Positions 28,466 through 37,460 of a DNA stretch of 64,000 bases are shown here, piece after piece. Origin of the DNA: Bacillota bacterium (GTDB lineage: Bacteria > Bacillota > Clostridia > Christensenellales > SZUA-584); assembly GCA_023406895.1 (NCBI GenBank), contig JAEXTV010000036.1:1-64000 (forward strand), read 5' to 3'. Position numbers and translations under genes: made by a program. The first letter of the stretch is position 1; each line of letters opens with the position of its first letter. A model generated the notes under the pieces. That model searched no databases. It saw only the letters and a list, made by a program, of their open reading frames with translations, and had not been told where the DNA came from.

Positions 28466-28816
28466 CTATAACCTTCGGCAGGGGGGGAGGCCTTTTTCGT
28501 AGAGTTTACCGCACGCTTCATAAAGCGTATGGTCACAGCAAAGCAGCGTGACACCTGTCTGCTTTGCGAGGTCAATGATATCGTCTGTCGGTTTTTTGCC
28601 GCGCACAAACGTGATGCACAACACATCAAGCATTTCCGCCGTGCGGATGACATGCTGGTTTACCATGCCGGTTAAAAGAATGCAGCCGTCTTTGGCGAAT
28701 GTGAGCACGTCGCTCATGAGGTCGGCACCGCAGCCCGATGTTAAGGGCTTGTCCATGTGTTCTTCACCACAAATCGGGGTGGCCCCGATCACTGCGGCTG
28801 CTTCTGAAATTGTCAT
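28466..28816 (-). CDS. DRTGG domain protein (2)
   Basis: 116 residues. The core VLTFAKDGCILLTGMVNQHVIRTAEMLDV and the following VRGKKPTDDIIDLAKQTGVTLL are typical of the DRTGG family. Start at 28816 because GGAGGAC lies just upstream; the longer frame to 28852 has no site. First gene of the sensory half; three bases separate it from the ATPase gene. Confidence 0.75.
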   Translation of the reverse strand: MTISEAAAVIGATPICGEEHMDKPLTSGCGADLMSDVLTFAKDGCILLTGMVNQHVIRTAEMLDVLCITFVRGKKPTDDIIDLAKQTGVTLLCCDHTLYEACGKLYEKGLPPCRRL

Positions 28817-28856
28817 AAATGTCCTCCGTCTCCTGCTTATATCAGACCTCAAATAA

Positions 28857-29780
28857 TCAGTTCTGACTTAATTCATCTAAAAATGTTGTATAATCGACAA
28901 CAATACCAACGATATTATACTTCAACTTGGAGGAAAAATCTACGGCTGCGGCACCGGTAGATAGCGGAATATTATCAAGAGCCGTGCAGAAGCGGTCCAT
29001 ATAGGCGGAAAGCTTGTCGGTGGCGGCTGTGCCCGGGGTGATGACTTTCTTGAAATTATCCGTGACGGTATGCGCATTGGTTTTGAGCGCGGTGATTTTA
29101 TCATCAACATTTGTGCCCTTGTCGGCGTCGAATATGATCTGTTGCAGATTGTTCACCGTATCGGATACGAGAGTGAAGCAGCTCTTGATGGCGTCGATCT
29201 GTGTTTGTTCCGCCCCGACTTTAAATTCAAGCGTGCCCGATTCGAGCTTATAGACCGTGCAGATAACGCCCTGCCCTTCCAGTTCGGTTTTCACGGTCTT
29301 GGCGTTTTCCTCGCTCGTGTAACCGGCAATGAGGGCACGGTAGAGATTGCCGTCGTAGACCACATAGCCTGCGCCGCCGCGCGCGATGATTTCGGATGCG
29401 GCGGTATTCGCGTTGGCTTCATCCGAAAAGGCGCCCGCCTGCAGTGTGAAGAGCGCAACGCTGTCCACCTTGATCTGCTCTTCGGCGCGTGCGCCGGAAA
29501 CCTCCGGCAGACTGACGGCCTGCGGTGTGGCACTTGCGGAAGCCGACTCGCTGGGCTGCACGACGGGCGCGGCGCTGAGGGTTGTATCGGGCGTGGCAGC
29601 GGCTGCGGCGGTGGGGTTGCTGTTGAAAACGGGGTTGATCACGTTTTCGGCTAGCCAGCCGCCAGCGGCTCCGGCCGTGACGAAATAGACGGTGATGCCA
29701 AGGATAATGGCTATCAGGATGAGGTTTCCGTATCGCTTTTTCTTCCTTGGGGGTTGGGACATCATTCGTGAGTATCTCAT
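28857..29780 (-). CDS. SPOR-domain membrane protein
   Basis: 307 residues. A short basic cytoplasmic N-terminus (PPRKKKRYGN), one transmembrane helix (about 18-40), an Ala/Ser/Pro-rich linker (about 50-105) and a SPOR domain (about 108-180, VALFTLQAGAFSDEANA ... LYRALIAGYTSEENA). The C-terminal region is helical and unassigned. SPOR domains bind denuded peptidoglycan, at division septa or during sporulation. GGAGGAG sits 5 bases before the ATG at 29780. It lies 40 bases upstream of the sensory hydrogenase genes and could share their transcript. Confidence 0.82.
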   Translation of the reverse strand: MRYSRMMSQPPRKKKRYGNLILIAIILGITVYFVTAGAAGGWLAENVINPVFNSNPTAAAAATPDTTLSAAPVVQPSESASASATPQAVSLPEVSGARAEEQIKVDSVALFTLQAGAFSDEANANTAASEIIARGGAGYVVYDGNLYRALIAGYTSEENAKTVKTELEGQGVICTVYKLESGTLEFKVGAEQTQIDAIKSCFTLVSDTVNNLQQIIFDADKGTNVDDKITALKTNAHTVTDNFKKVITPGTAATDKLSAYMDRFCTALDNIPLSTGAAAVDFSSKLKYNIVGIVVDYTTFLDELSQN

Positions 29781-30151
29781 ATTTCTCCTCCGTATTGGTA
29801 AAGTGTTCTTAAAAAAATATATGAGGGGGCGGGGACAAATATGAAACGGGGACTAAGTCAAAGATATACTATCTTTTCAATGAAATATATAATGCAATAT
29901 ATTAGGTAAGATATGTATGAGGTGACGGCGCGGCTCTTTCATGGAATGCGATGAAAAAGAAACATAAGCAGGAGAATCTATGTCCTCCTCGTAACGGACG
30001 TACAGTATTCGCAACAAGATACAGAAATCACATGCGGGACAATGAAGTCGGCAAATTGAAATCATATTGTATGATTAGAATTGAAATATATAACATCTAT
30101 TTCATAAAAAAGGCTCCGGCAATCGCCGAAGCCCCATAAATCATATCTTTC
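29781..30151. other. AT-rich spacer
   Basis: Holds the promoter region for the SPOR gene (AT-rich, no clear -35/-10 pair that I would defend), an AGGAG...CTCCT imperfect palindrome near 29970-29990, and the degV terminator at its right end. No gene seen. Confidence 0.4.
30106..30134 (-). terminator. Terminator of degV-family gene
   Basis: GGCT-C-CGGC, loop, GCCG-A-AGCC stem followed on the minus strand by six T. It begins 18 bases past the stop at 30152. Confidence 0.7.
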
Positions 30152-31015
30152 CTAACGACTTTTCCCCATGAAGAACAGCGCTATCGTGCCCGGGCCGGCA
30201 TGCGCCCCAATCACCGCACCCAACGGATTGATCATGATCTCACCGATGGTGGGGAAGTGGGCCTTCACCATCCCAGCGAGCTTTTCCGCCGCCTCAAGGT
30301 CGTCCCCGTGGCTGATGAATACCGACTGGCCTTCCGGCTTATAGATATACTCTTCCATTTTCTCCAGCAGGCATTTGAGTGCGCGCTTGCGCCCCTGTTC
30401 TTTTTCACGCGGAATGAGATGCCCCTCAAAATCCACATTGAGCACCGGCTTGATATGCAGCAGGTTACCCACAAACGCTGCGGCACCCGTCACGCGGCCG
30501 CCGCGCCGAAGATGGCCTAAGCTGTCTACGGTGAACCAGTGGTTGAGCCCTAATTTATTGGCCTCCACCCATTTGGCCACTTCGTCTATCGATTTACCGG
30601 CGTCGCGCATTTTCACGGCGTAATCCACGAGCAGCCCCTGCCCGAGCGACGCACAGAGCGAATCGATCACGTATATTTTGCGGTCGGGATATTTTTGGCG
30701 CATATCCTCGGCCACAAGGCTTAAGTTGTTATAGCTTCCGGAAAGTCCGGATGAAAACGCGATATAGAGAAGATCACTGCCCGAAGACAATATCTTTTCG
30801 AAATCGGGAATAATGTCCGCGGGTGTCAGCTGCGATGTGGTGGGCATTTTGCCGTCGCGCTCCAGATCAAAGAACGTTTTGGTATCCATATCGCCATCTT
30901 TGTACTCAGTATGGTCAATGGTGTATGAAAATTTAAGCAGGAGCAGTTTGTTCTTTTCAATATAAGATTTGGGCAAATCCGATGTGGAGCATGTGCCTAT
31001 CACAAAATTAGACAT
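30152..31015 (-). CDS. DegV family fatty-acid-binding protein
   Basis: 287 residues. Members bind fatty acids and, as FakB, present them to the kinase FakA. The opening VIGTCSTSDLPKSY, TTSQLTP (about 58-64), YIAFSSGLSGSYNN (about 83-96) and the DSLGHLRRGGRV segment (about 162-173) are diagnostic. The C-terminal HAGPGTIALFFMG closes the fold. fakA is not nearby. Confidence 0.92.
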   Translation of the reverse strand: MSNFVIGTCSTSDLPKSYIEKNKLLLLKFSYTIDHTEYKDGDMDTKTFFDLERDGKMPTTSQLTPADIIPDFEKILSSGSDLLYIAFSSGLSGSYNNLSLVAEDMRQKYPDRKIYVIDSLCASLGQGLLVDYAVKMRDAGKSIDEVAKWVEANKLGLNHWFTVDSLGHLRRGGRVTGAAAFVGNLLHIKPVLNVDFEGHLIPREKEQGRKRALKCLLEKMEEYIYKPEGQSVFISHGDDLEAAEKLAGMVKAHFPTIGEIMINPLGAVIGAHAGPGTIALFFMGKSR

Positions 31016-31130
31016 GAGCGATCCCTCCCTTTTTTGGTCATTTTAATAGAATGCACAAGAATAATCAAGGGACAGTACCGTTGTTAATACTTTTTTCATA
31101 CAATACTGGCAGATTGATGATACAATACGG

Positions 31131-31394
31131 CTATTTGCCGTCTTCAAGGCAGCAATGAAGCGCCGCCATCACGATGCTCATATCCGGATTCCCCTCAAAA
31201 AAAAGCCTGCCGCCGCAAAAAAAAGCGGGAATCAGCTGATGCTCAAGCGGCTGAGCTTCATCGTCCAGCTCGGAAACATAGTGAACATCGAGTTCGGAAA
31301 ATTCCGGATGTGTGCCAAGAGCCCTTTTGAGCAGCATTTTTGCTTTTTTGCAATAACCGCATTGATCACCATACAGCACGACAAGTTGTTTCAA
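31131..31394 (-). CDS. Glutaredoxin/thioredoxin-like small protein
   Basis: 87 residues. LVVLYGDQCGYCKKAKMLL puts a CGYC redox motif (Cys12, Cys15) at the start of the first helix, as in glutaredoxins. The cis-Pro region is represented by QLIPAFFCGG, followed by GRLFFEGNPD. It is likely a thiol-disulfide oxidoreductase. Stands alone between degV and the aminotransferase. Confidence 0.78.
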   Translation of the reverse strand: MKQLVVLYGDQCGYCKKAKMLLKRALGTHPEFSELDVHYVSELDDEAQPLEHQLIPAFFCGGRLFFEGNPDMSIVMAALHCCLEDGK

Positions 31395-31513
31395 TCATAT
31401 CCCCTCCACTAAAAAATATATGAAGAAAACTATATAAACGTGTGACTGATCATTGATATCACACATGATGCAATATTTTTTTTGTTAACATGCAAAATAT
31501 GATGCAAATATAG

Positions 31514-31542
31514 TTGTAAAGCCGAATATAATGTGTTATCAT
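31514..31542 (+). promoter_or_regulatory. Promoter of the aminotransferase-citrate synthase pair
   Basis: TTGTAA (31514-31519), 17 bases, TATCAT (31537-31542), 62 bases before the start codon, in an AT-rich stretch. Confidence 0.5.
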
Positions 31543-31604
31543 ACGTTCAAATGAAGGTTTAGATATAAGAATATGCAAATTACATTAAACCAATGGAGGT
31601 TTTT

Positions 31605-32792
31605 ATGATATTATCCAGCAAAGCAGTCAACATTGCCCCGTCAGCAACGCTGAAAATTGATGCGATGGCCAAAAAGCTTAAAAGCGAAGGCCGTGATGTC
31701 GTCGGATTTGGTGCAGGCGAGCCCGATTTCGATACGCCCGCGAACATCAAAGACGCCGCCAGAAAAGCGCTGGATATGGGGATGACAAAGTACACACCCG
31801 CCACAGGTTCCGTCGAGCTGCGCGCCGCGATTGCGAAAAGGCTCTCGGAAAAATGCGGCCTTGAATATTCGCCTGAAGATATCGTTGTTTCCAATGGGGC
31901 AAAGCATTCATTGTTTAACATATTTGCTGCCATTTTGAATCCGGGAGACGAGGTTATCATACCCTCGCCATACTGGCTGACCTACCCTGAGCTTGTGATG
32001 ATGTCGGACGGCGTGCCGGTATTCGTCGAGACCGGAAGCAGCTTCAAGGCGACGGCGGATCAGATTCGAGCCGCCATCACAGACAAAACCAAAGCTTTGA
32101 TTTTGAATTCTCCCTCCAACCCGTGCGGTACGGTTTATTCACGCAATGAGCTTGAGGCCATTGCCAAGGTGGCGGTGGAAGCCGGAATTTTTGTGGTATC
32201 CGATGAAATATATGACGAACTGATTTATGAAGGCGAGCACGTAAGCATCGCATCACTTGGCAAGGATATTAAGGACTTAACCATAATCGTTAACGGCATG
32301 AGCAAAACCTACGCCATGACCGGCTGGCGGATCGGGTATACTGCAAGCACTCGCGACCTTGCGAAGGTCATGGGGGCTTACCAGTCGCACGCGGCATCTA
32401 ACCCGAACTCCATTGCCCAGTACGCGAGCATCGAGGCGCTGCAAGGCCCGCAGGATCAGGTCAAGCACATGAAAGAGGTTTTTGACAAACGGCGCAAGCT
32501 GCTTTGCGGCCTCATTAACGATATAGACGGCCTCTCTTGCGAAATGCCCGGGGGCGCGTTTTATGTGATGATGAACATCTCGCAGCTGAACGGAAAGAAG
32601 TTTGACGGCATCGAAATCACGGGATCGTTGGCCTTCTCCGAGCTGCTGCTCGAAAAAACGCTGACGGCCGTTGTGCCGGGCATCGCTTTCGGCGCAGACG
32701 ATTATGTCCGCTTGAGCTATGCGGTCAGCGAAGAGAATATTAAGAAGGGGCTTGAGAGGATTAAGGAGTTTGTTCTTTCGCTCAAAGCCTGA
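31605..32792 (+). CDS. Class I pyridoxal-phosphate aminotransferase (aspartate type)
   Basis: 395 residues, fold type I. Typical aspartate transaminase features of the Bacillus/Thermus branch: GFGAGEPDFDTP (about 36-47), NSPSNPCGTVYS (about 170-181), the PLP lysine in NGMSKTYAMTGWRIGY (about 231-246) and RLSYAVSEENI. It interconverts aspartate and 2-oxoglutarate with oxaloacetate and glutamate. Start at 31605 because TGGAGG sits just upstream and overlaps the alternative ATG at 31593. Followed after 15 bases by the citrate synthase gene, linking oxaloacetate supply to its use. Confidence 0.9.
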   Translation: MILSSKAVNIAPSATLKIDAMAKKLKSEGRDVVGFGAGEPDFDTPANIKDAARKALDMGMTKYTPATGSVELRAAIAKRLSEKCGLEYSPEDIVVSNGAKHSLFNIFAAILNPGDEVIIPSPYWLTYPELVMMSDGVPVFVETGSSFKATADQIRAAITDKTKALILNSPSNPCGTVYSRNELEAIAKVAVEAGIFVVSDEIYDELIYEGEHVSIASLGKDIKDLTIIVNGMSKTYAMTGWRIGYTASTRDLAKVMGAYQSHAASNPNSIAQYASIEALQGPQDQVKHMKEVFDKRRKLLCGLINDIDGLSCEMPGGAFYVMMNISQLNGKKFDGIEITGSLAFSELLLEKTLTAVVPGIAFGADDYVRLSYAVSEENIKKGLERIKEFVLSLKA

Positions 32793-32807
32793 AAGGGGAT
32801 AACAGAT

Positions 32808-34235
32808 ATGAAAGGTGATGACATGAGAAGCGTTGACAAAAGATGGAACCTATTGCAGGAGAATGACTATAAATTTTCGTTTCAGGACGTAGAGGAGCCG
32901 CAGTACTTCCGCGATATGTTCGATTACGATTCGGTGCCAAAAATCACATTTAACCACCGTTCCGTTCCCATGCGTATGCCTGAGAACATCTGGATCACAG
33001 ATACCACATTCCGCGACGGCCAGCAGTCGCGCTCGCCGTTCACGGTTCAGCAGGTGATTGATGTTTATAAGATGCTGCACCGTCTCGGAGGCCCCAAAGG
33101 TATCATCCGCCAGAGCGAATTTTTTGTGTACACCAAGAAGGATAAAGAAGCACTGCAGGCGTGTCTTGACCTCGGCTATGAATTTCCGGAGGTGACCGCG
33201 TGGATACGCGCGAGCCAGAAGGACTTTGAGCTGATTAAGAGCTTTGGGCTCAAGGAAACGGGCATTCTTGTGAGCTGCTCGGATTACCATATCTTTAAAA
33301 AGATGAATTTAACGCGCGCGCAGGCCATGGAGAAATACCTGGATATCGTTAAAATGGCGATTGATTTTGGCATCAAGCCGCGCTGCCATCTGGAGGATAT
33401 CACACGCGCCGACTATTACGGCTTTGTGGTGCCGTTTGCGGATGAACTGATGAAGATCATGCAGGACACGGGCGTGCCGATTAAGATCCGCATGTGCGAT
33501 ACGCTTGGGTACGGCATCACATACCCGGGTGCGTCGCTTCCGCGCAGCGTGCAGGGCATCGTTTACGGTTTACACCAGTATTCGGGTTTCCCGTCCGAGC
33601 TGCTTGAATGGCACGGCCACAACGATTTTTACAAGGTCGTCACAAACTCGGCCACGGCATGGCTCTACGGCGCATCGTCGGTCAACTGCTCGGTACTCGG
33701 CATCGGCGAGCGTACAGGCAACTGCCCGCTTGAGGCGATGGTGATGGAATACTGCGGCCTCAAAGGCACAACCGACGGTATGGATTTAACGGTCATCACG
33801 GAGCTGGCCGAATACTTCGAGAACGAGCTCGGCACGGAGATCAGCCCGAGAACGCCGTTTGTGGGGCGCAACTTCAACTCCACGCGTGCGGGCATTCATG
33901 CGGACGGTCTTTTGAAGGATGAGGAGATATACAACATATTCAACACCGAAAAGCTATTAAAGCGCCCTGTGACGGTGGCGGTGGATGCGCATTCGGGGCT
34001 TGCGGGGATTGCGCACTGGATGAACTCGCACTTTAAGCTCAAGGGTGAGGCGGCCATGGGCAAACAGGAACCGCTGATCGTCGCGATCAAGTCTGAGATC
34101 GATAAAGAATTTACCGAAGGCCGCACCACAGCATTCGGTGACGACGAGCTCGAAATGATCATCCGTGAGGTGGATGAAACGGCGTATATCGCGCTGTGCC
34201 ATCACCGCAAAGACCTGATGGCAAAAGAGGCTTAA
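32808..34235 (+). CDS. Probable Re-citrate synthase (isopropylmalate synthase-like)
   Basis: 475 residues of the DRE-TIM metallolyase superfamily, with WITDTTFRDGQQSR (about 65-78) carrying the metal Asp and the DxxxRDGxQ motif, RCHLEDITRADYYGF, WHGHNDFYKV and RAGIHADGLLKDEEIYN. The N-terminal RWNLL...DYxF...PKITFN block and the overall length resemble the Re-type citrate synthase described in Clostridium kluyveri rather than LeuA, which has a C-terminal allosteric domain not seen here. It would condense acetyl-CoA and oxaloacetate toward glutamate. The Met at 32823 is an alternative start. Confidence 0.82.
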   Translation: MKGDDMRSVDKRWNLLQENDYKFSFQDVEEPQYFRDMFDYDSVPKITFNHRSVPMRMPENIWITDTTFRDGQQSRSPFTVQQVIDVYKMLHRLGGPKGIIRQSEFFVYTKKDKEALQACLDLGYEFPEVTAWIRASQKDFELIKSFGLKETGILVSCSDYHIFKKMNLTRAQAMEKYLDIVKMAIDFGIKPRCHLEDITRADYYGFVVPFADELMKIMQDTGVPIKIRMCDTLGYGITYPGASLPRSVQGIVYGLHQYSGFPSELLEWHGHNDFYKVVTNSATAWLYGASSVNCSVLGIGERTGNCPLEAMVMEYCGLKGTTDGMDLTVITELAEYFENELGTEISPRTPFVGRNFNSTRAGIHADGLLKDEEIYNIFNTEKLLKRPVTVAVDAHSGLAGIAHWMNSHFKLKGEAAMGKQEPLIVAIKSEIDKEFTEGRTTAFGDDELEMIIREVDETAYIALCHHRKDLMAKEA

Positions 34236-34296
34236 CAGGCGAAGACATCGTATCAAATTTCATAGAAAAAACTGCCCGGATTGTTAAGCTGGTCTC

Positions 34297-34323
34297 TTTA
34301 CAAACCTGGCGGTCTATGATAAT
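34297..34323 (+). promoter_or_regulatory. Possible pyr promoter
   Basis: TTTACA (34297-34302) and GATAAT (34318-34323) with a short 15-base spacer. It is placed just upstream of the PyrR-binding loop, as expected, but the spacing is not ideal. Confidence 0.35.
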
Positions 34324-34349
34324 CTTAATAGCAATAGAACACCTTTAAA

Positions 34350-34420
34350 TCGGTCCAGAGAGTCCGGCAAGGTTGGGGTATCCTGTGTGTATTTAGCCTT
34401 GCCTTGTGCAAGGCTTTTTT
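34350..34420 (+). promoter_or_regulatory. PyrR-dependent attenuator
   Basis: TCCAGAGAG (34354-34362) is the core of the PyrR-binding loop. GGCAAGG (34366-34372) can pair with CCTTGCC (34397-34403) to form an antiterminator. That pairing would break the terminator stem GCCTTGC/GCAAGGC (34396-34402 with 34408-34414), which is followed by six T (34415-34420). PyrR with UMP should stabilise the binding loop and permit termination. The downstream genes, starting with pyrR itself, make the assignment firm. Confidence 0.85.
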
Positions 34421-34620
34421 GGTTAATATGCGGCTAACCGGCAGTGCCGCAGAACAAACACATCCGTCGCCATCGGCGGCAGCTCCCCTAAGGGGAAGCT
34501 GAAAACCACATCAACGGCAGCCCGTTGATGAACAGCTCCCGGCCCAGCCGGGAGCTACCCATGCCAAAGCCCTCTTAAAGCATCGCTTGGGAGGCGGCAA
34601 CAGAAAGGACGGCGAAAACA

Positions 34621-35160
34621 GTGGACAAGGCGCTCATCATGGACGAAACGGCATTTGACAGGGCTTTGAAGCGTATCGCGCATGAGATTGTGGAAAAGAA
34701 CAAGGGTGCGGAAAATCTCGCGCTGATCGGCATTCACCGCCGCGGCGTTCCCATCGCCAAGCGCATTGCGGCTTATATCAACGAATTTGAAAACGCAGCC
34801 GTGGACGTGGGCACGCTCGATATTACCTTTTACCGGGACGACTTATCGCTGCTGGCCGACCATCCCGTGATCAAGGGAACGGACATCGCGTTTGACATCA
34901 ACAAGAAAACGGTGGTGCTCTGCGACGACGTCTTGTACACGGGCCGCACCGCACGTGCCGGGCTCGACGCGCTGATGGATCTCGGCCGTCCAAACTATAT
35001 TCAGCTTGCCGTGATTGTGGACAGAGGCCACAGAGAGCTGCCGATTCGGGCAGACTTTGTCGGTAAAAACATCCCAACATCAAAAAACGAGGTCATCAGT
35101 GTTCATGTCAAGGAGATTGACGGTTTTGACAATGTCGTGATCAATGATTTGCCCGTGTAA
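34621..35160 (+). CDS. pyrR: Bifunctional pyr operon regulator / uracil phosphoribosyltransferase
   Basis: 179 residues. RNA-binding attenuation protein with a phosphoribosyltransferase fold. The PRPP motif is VVLCDDVLYTGRTARAG (about residues 98-114), and IGIHRRGVPIA and TLDITFYRDD are conserved PyrR segments. GTG start with a modest AAAGGA 11 bases upstream; it begins the protein at the usual MDKALIMDE position. It controls the operon it heads. Confidence 0.96.
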   Translation: MDKALIMDETAFDRALKRIAHEIVEKNKGAENLALIGIHRRGVPIAKRIAAYINEFENAAVDVGTLDITFYRDDLSLLADHPVIKGTDIAFDINKKTVVLCDDVLYTGRTARAGLDALMDLGRPNYIQLAVIVDRGHRELPIRADFVGKNIPTSKNEVISVHVKEIDGFDNVVINDLPV

Positions 35161-35186
35161 ACCTTATCAATCGATAAGGTTTTTTT
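35160..35186 (+). terminator. Intercistronic terminator after pyrR
   Basis: AACCTTATC and GATAAGGTT form a 9-bp stem with a 4-base loop, then seven T. I see no PyrR-binding core before it, so it looks like a plain, perhaps leaky, terminator that lowers expression of pyrB onward. Confidence 0.75.
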
Positions 35187-35269
35187 CAGCGTGAAACAGA
35201 CTGATTAAGCCTAAAATCAAACAATTAACAAGGAGCGGACAGTGCTCCATAAAAAAGGAACTGAAACTT

Positions 35270-36205
35270 ATGCATTTGTCACAAAAAGATCTGATCGGCT
35301 TGCACGACATGCCGGCGGAGGAGATATCGTACATACTCGATACCGCCGCGACGATGAAGGCCTACCTGCAGCAGAGCGCGAAAAAAATGCCGCACATGCA
35401 GGGAAAATCCGTGGTGGCGCTGTTTTATGAAAACAGCACGCGCACAAGGCTTAGCTTTGAGCTCGCGGCAAAATTCCTCGGCGCGACGTTCAGCAACTTA
35501 GGGGTATCCTCCAGCTCGGTGGCCAAGGGCGAAACGCTGCTCGACACGGGCTACACGATTGAAGCGATGGAGACGGACTTAATTATCATCCGCCATCCTT
35601 ACGCGGGCGCGCCCAAGCTGCTCGGCGACAACTTTTCAGGCAGCGTGATCAACGCGGGCGACGGCATGCACGAGCACCCGACACAAGCGCTGCTCGACAT
35701 GTTCACAATGCGTGAACGCTTCGGCGATTTGAAAGGCCTCAACGTGACGATTGTCGGCGATATCTGGCACAGCCGTGTGGCGCGCAGCAACCTCTGGGGG
35801 CTCAAAAAACTCGGCGCGAACGTGACGCTCTGCGGACCCAAAACGCTGATGCCGTTCGGCATTGAGACGATGGGGGCCAGAGTGACCACGAGCCTTGAAG
35901 AAGCGCTGCGCGGCACGGACGTGGTGATGGGGCTGCGCATACAAAAGGAACGACTCGAGGGCGCGTTCTTATCCACACTGCGCGAATACCACAACATATT
36001 CGGCGTGAACGAGCACGTGCTCGATAAATGGTGCGGCAAGGATGTGCTGATTATGCATCCGGGCCCGGTGAACCGCGGCGTCGAGCTATCAAGCGCGGTG
36101 GTCGACGCGGAAAATTCGGTGATCAACGAACAGGTGACGAACGGTGTGGCCGTCAGAATGGCGCTGCTGTATCTGCTCACGAGGAGGAAGAATGAAGACG
36201 CTTAA
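35270..36205 (+). CDS. pyrB: Aspartate carbamoyltransferase catalytic subunit
   Basis: 311 residues. Forms carbamoyl-aspartate. The carbamoyl-phosphate site FYENSTRTRLSFELA (about residues 50-64) and the HPTQALLDMFT segment (about 130-140) are canonical. No pyrI regulatory gene follows, as is normal in Bacillus-type pathways. A small GGAGC/GCTCC hairpin (35232-35248) precedes the start. Confidence 0.97.
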   Translation: MHLSQKDLIGLHDMPAEEISYILDTAATMKAYLQQSAKKMPHMQGKSVVALFYENSTRTRLSFELAAKFLGATFSNLGVSSSSVAKGETLLDTGYTIEAMETDLIIIRHPYAGAPKLLGDNFSGSVINAGDGMHEHPTQALLDMFTMRERFGDLKGLNVTIVGDIWHSRVARSNLWGLKKLGANVTLCGPKTLMPFGIETMGARVTTSLEEALRGTDVVMGLRIQKERLEGAFLSTLREYHNIFGVNEHVLDKWCGKDVLIMHPGPVNRGVELSSAVVDAENSVINEQVTNGVAVRMALLYLLTRRKNEDA

Positions 36206-37460
36206 GCTGACTGGCGGCGAGGTCGTGAACCCGGCCGGAGAGAAACAAGGCCGCCTTGATATATTGATAGAAGACGGATGCATCAAAGCCATTGGCACCG
36301 ATGTGGGACATGCCGATGAGACCATCGATATCACGGACAAAACCGTATTTCCGGGGTTCATCGACATCCACTGCCATTTGAGAGAGCCGGGGCAGGAATA
36401 CAAGGAAGATATCGCGTCGGGGACGTTCGCGGCGGCAAAGGGCGGCTTTACTGCGGTCTGCTGTATGCCCAACACGTCGCCCGTGATGGACAGCGCCGCG
36501 GTGTGCGCGCTGGTGAAAGAGAAGGCGCGGCACGCGTCAACGAAGGTTTATCCCGTCGGTGCGGCCACAAGAGATTTGAAGGGCAGCGAGCTCACGGAGA
36601 TGGGCGAGCTTGCCGCGATGGGCTGTGTCGCGTTTTCGGACGACGGCAAGCCGATCAGCAGCGGTGCAATGATGCTTGCGGCGATGCAGTACGCCGATAC
36701 GTTTGATTCGTTTATCATGGCACACGAGGAAGACCTCGATATCAAGGGCAAGGGCGTGATGAACGAGGGGAACAACTCCACAATCCTCGGGCTGCCCGGC
36801 ATACCGCGCGCCGCCGAAGAGGCGATGATTGCACGCGATCTGATACTTGCGGAAAGCTACGGGCTGCGTGTGCACATCCAGCATGTGTCCACACGCGGCG
36901 GCATCACGCTGATACGCGCCGCCAAGCAGCGCGGCGTCCGCGTGACGTGCGAGAGCGCACCGCACTATTTCTCGGCGGACGACAGCGCCTGCACGGGCTA
37001 CAACGCGAACACCAAGGTGAACCCGCCGCTCCGAACGGCGGACGATGTGGCGGCCGTGAAGGAAGCGCTGCTCGACGGCACGATCGACGTGATTGCGACG
37101 GACCACGCGCCGCACCACAAGGATGAAAAGAACATCGAGTTTGCCGTGGCGGCATTCGGTATATCCGGCTTTGAAACGGCGTTCTCGCTGGCAGTGACGA
37201 ACCTCACGCAGGATAAGGACAAGCTCGCGACGTTGCTGAGCGTAAATCCGGCGCGCATCATAGGCAAACCGGGCGGCGTGATCAAAGAAGGCGCACCTGC
37301 TGACCTCACGGTGGCGGACCTCGACGCCGAATACACACTGACGGAAAGAAGCCTTGTTTCCAAAGGTAAGAACTCGCCTTTCATCGGGCAGACGCTGCGC
37401 GGCGTTGTGACGCACACGATCGTTGACGGGCGGCTTATGTATAACGGAGGCGACAAATGA
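36192..37460 (+). CDS. pyrC: Dihydroorotase
   Basis: 422 residues, class I dihydroorotase. Metal ligands: the HxH of IDIHCHLREPGQEYKED (about residues 57-73) and the late TDHAPHHKDEK (about 300-310). It closes carbamoyl-aspartate to dihydroorotate. Start at 36192, where GAGGAGG precedes the ATG; it overlaps pyrB by 14 bases. Confidence 0.97.
   Translation: MKTLKLTGGEVVNPAGEKQGRLDILIEDGCIKAIGTDVGHADETIDITDKTVFPGFIDIHCHLREPGQEYKEDIASGTFAAAKGGFTAVCCMPNTSPVMDSAAVCALVKEKARHASTKVYPVGAATRDLKGSELTEMGELAAMGCVAFSDDGKPISSGAMMLAAMQYADTFDSFIMAHEEDLDIKGKGVMNEGNNSTILGLPGIPRAAEEAMIARDLILAESYGLRVHIQHVSTRGGITLIRAAKQRGVRVTCESAPHYFSADDSACTGYNANTKVNPPLRTADDVAAVKEALLDGTIDVIATDHAPHHKDEKNIEFAVAAFGISGFETAFSLAVTNLTQDKDKLATLLSVNPARIIGKPGGVIKEGAPADLTVADLDAEYTLTERSLVSKGKNSPFIGQTLRGVVTHTIVDGRLMYNGGDK

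Larger units (their letters stand above)
34236..34620. other. pyr leader and repeats
   Basis: The left part carries the promoter and PyrR attenuator of the pyr operon. From about 34440 to 34600 it holds family A-like hairpins (CGTCGCCATCGGCGGCAG; CAACGG...CCGTTG; CTCCCGGCCCAGCCGGGAG) inserted between the attenuator and pyrR. Confidence 0.6.

Noticed and set aside
35160..35269. Second PyrR attenuator between pyrR and pyrB
   Set aside because: There is a terminator, but no PyrR-binding core and no alternative pairing partner that I can find.
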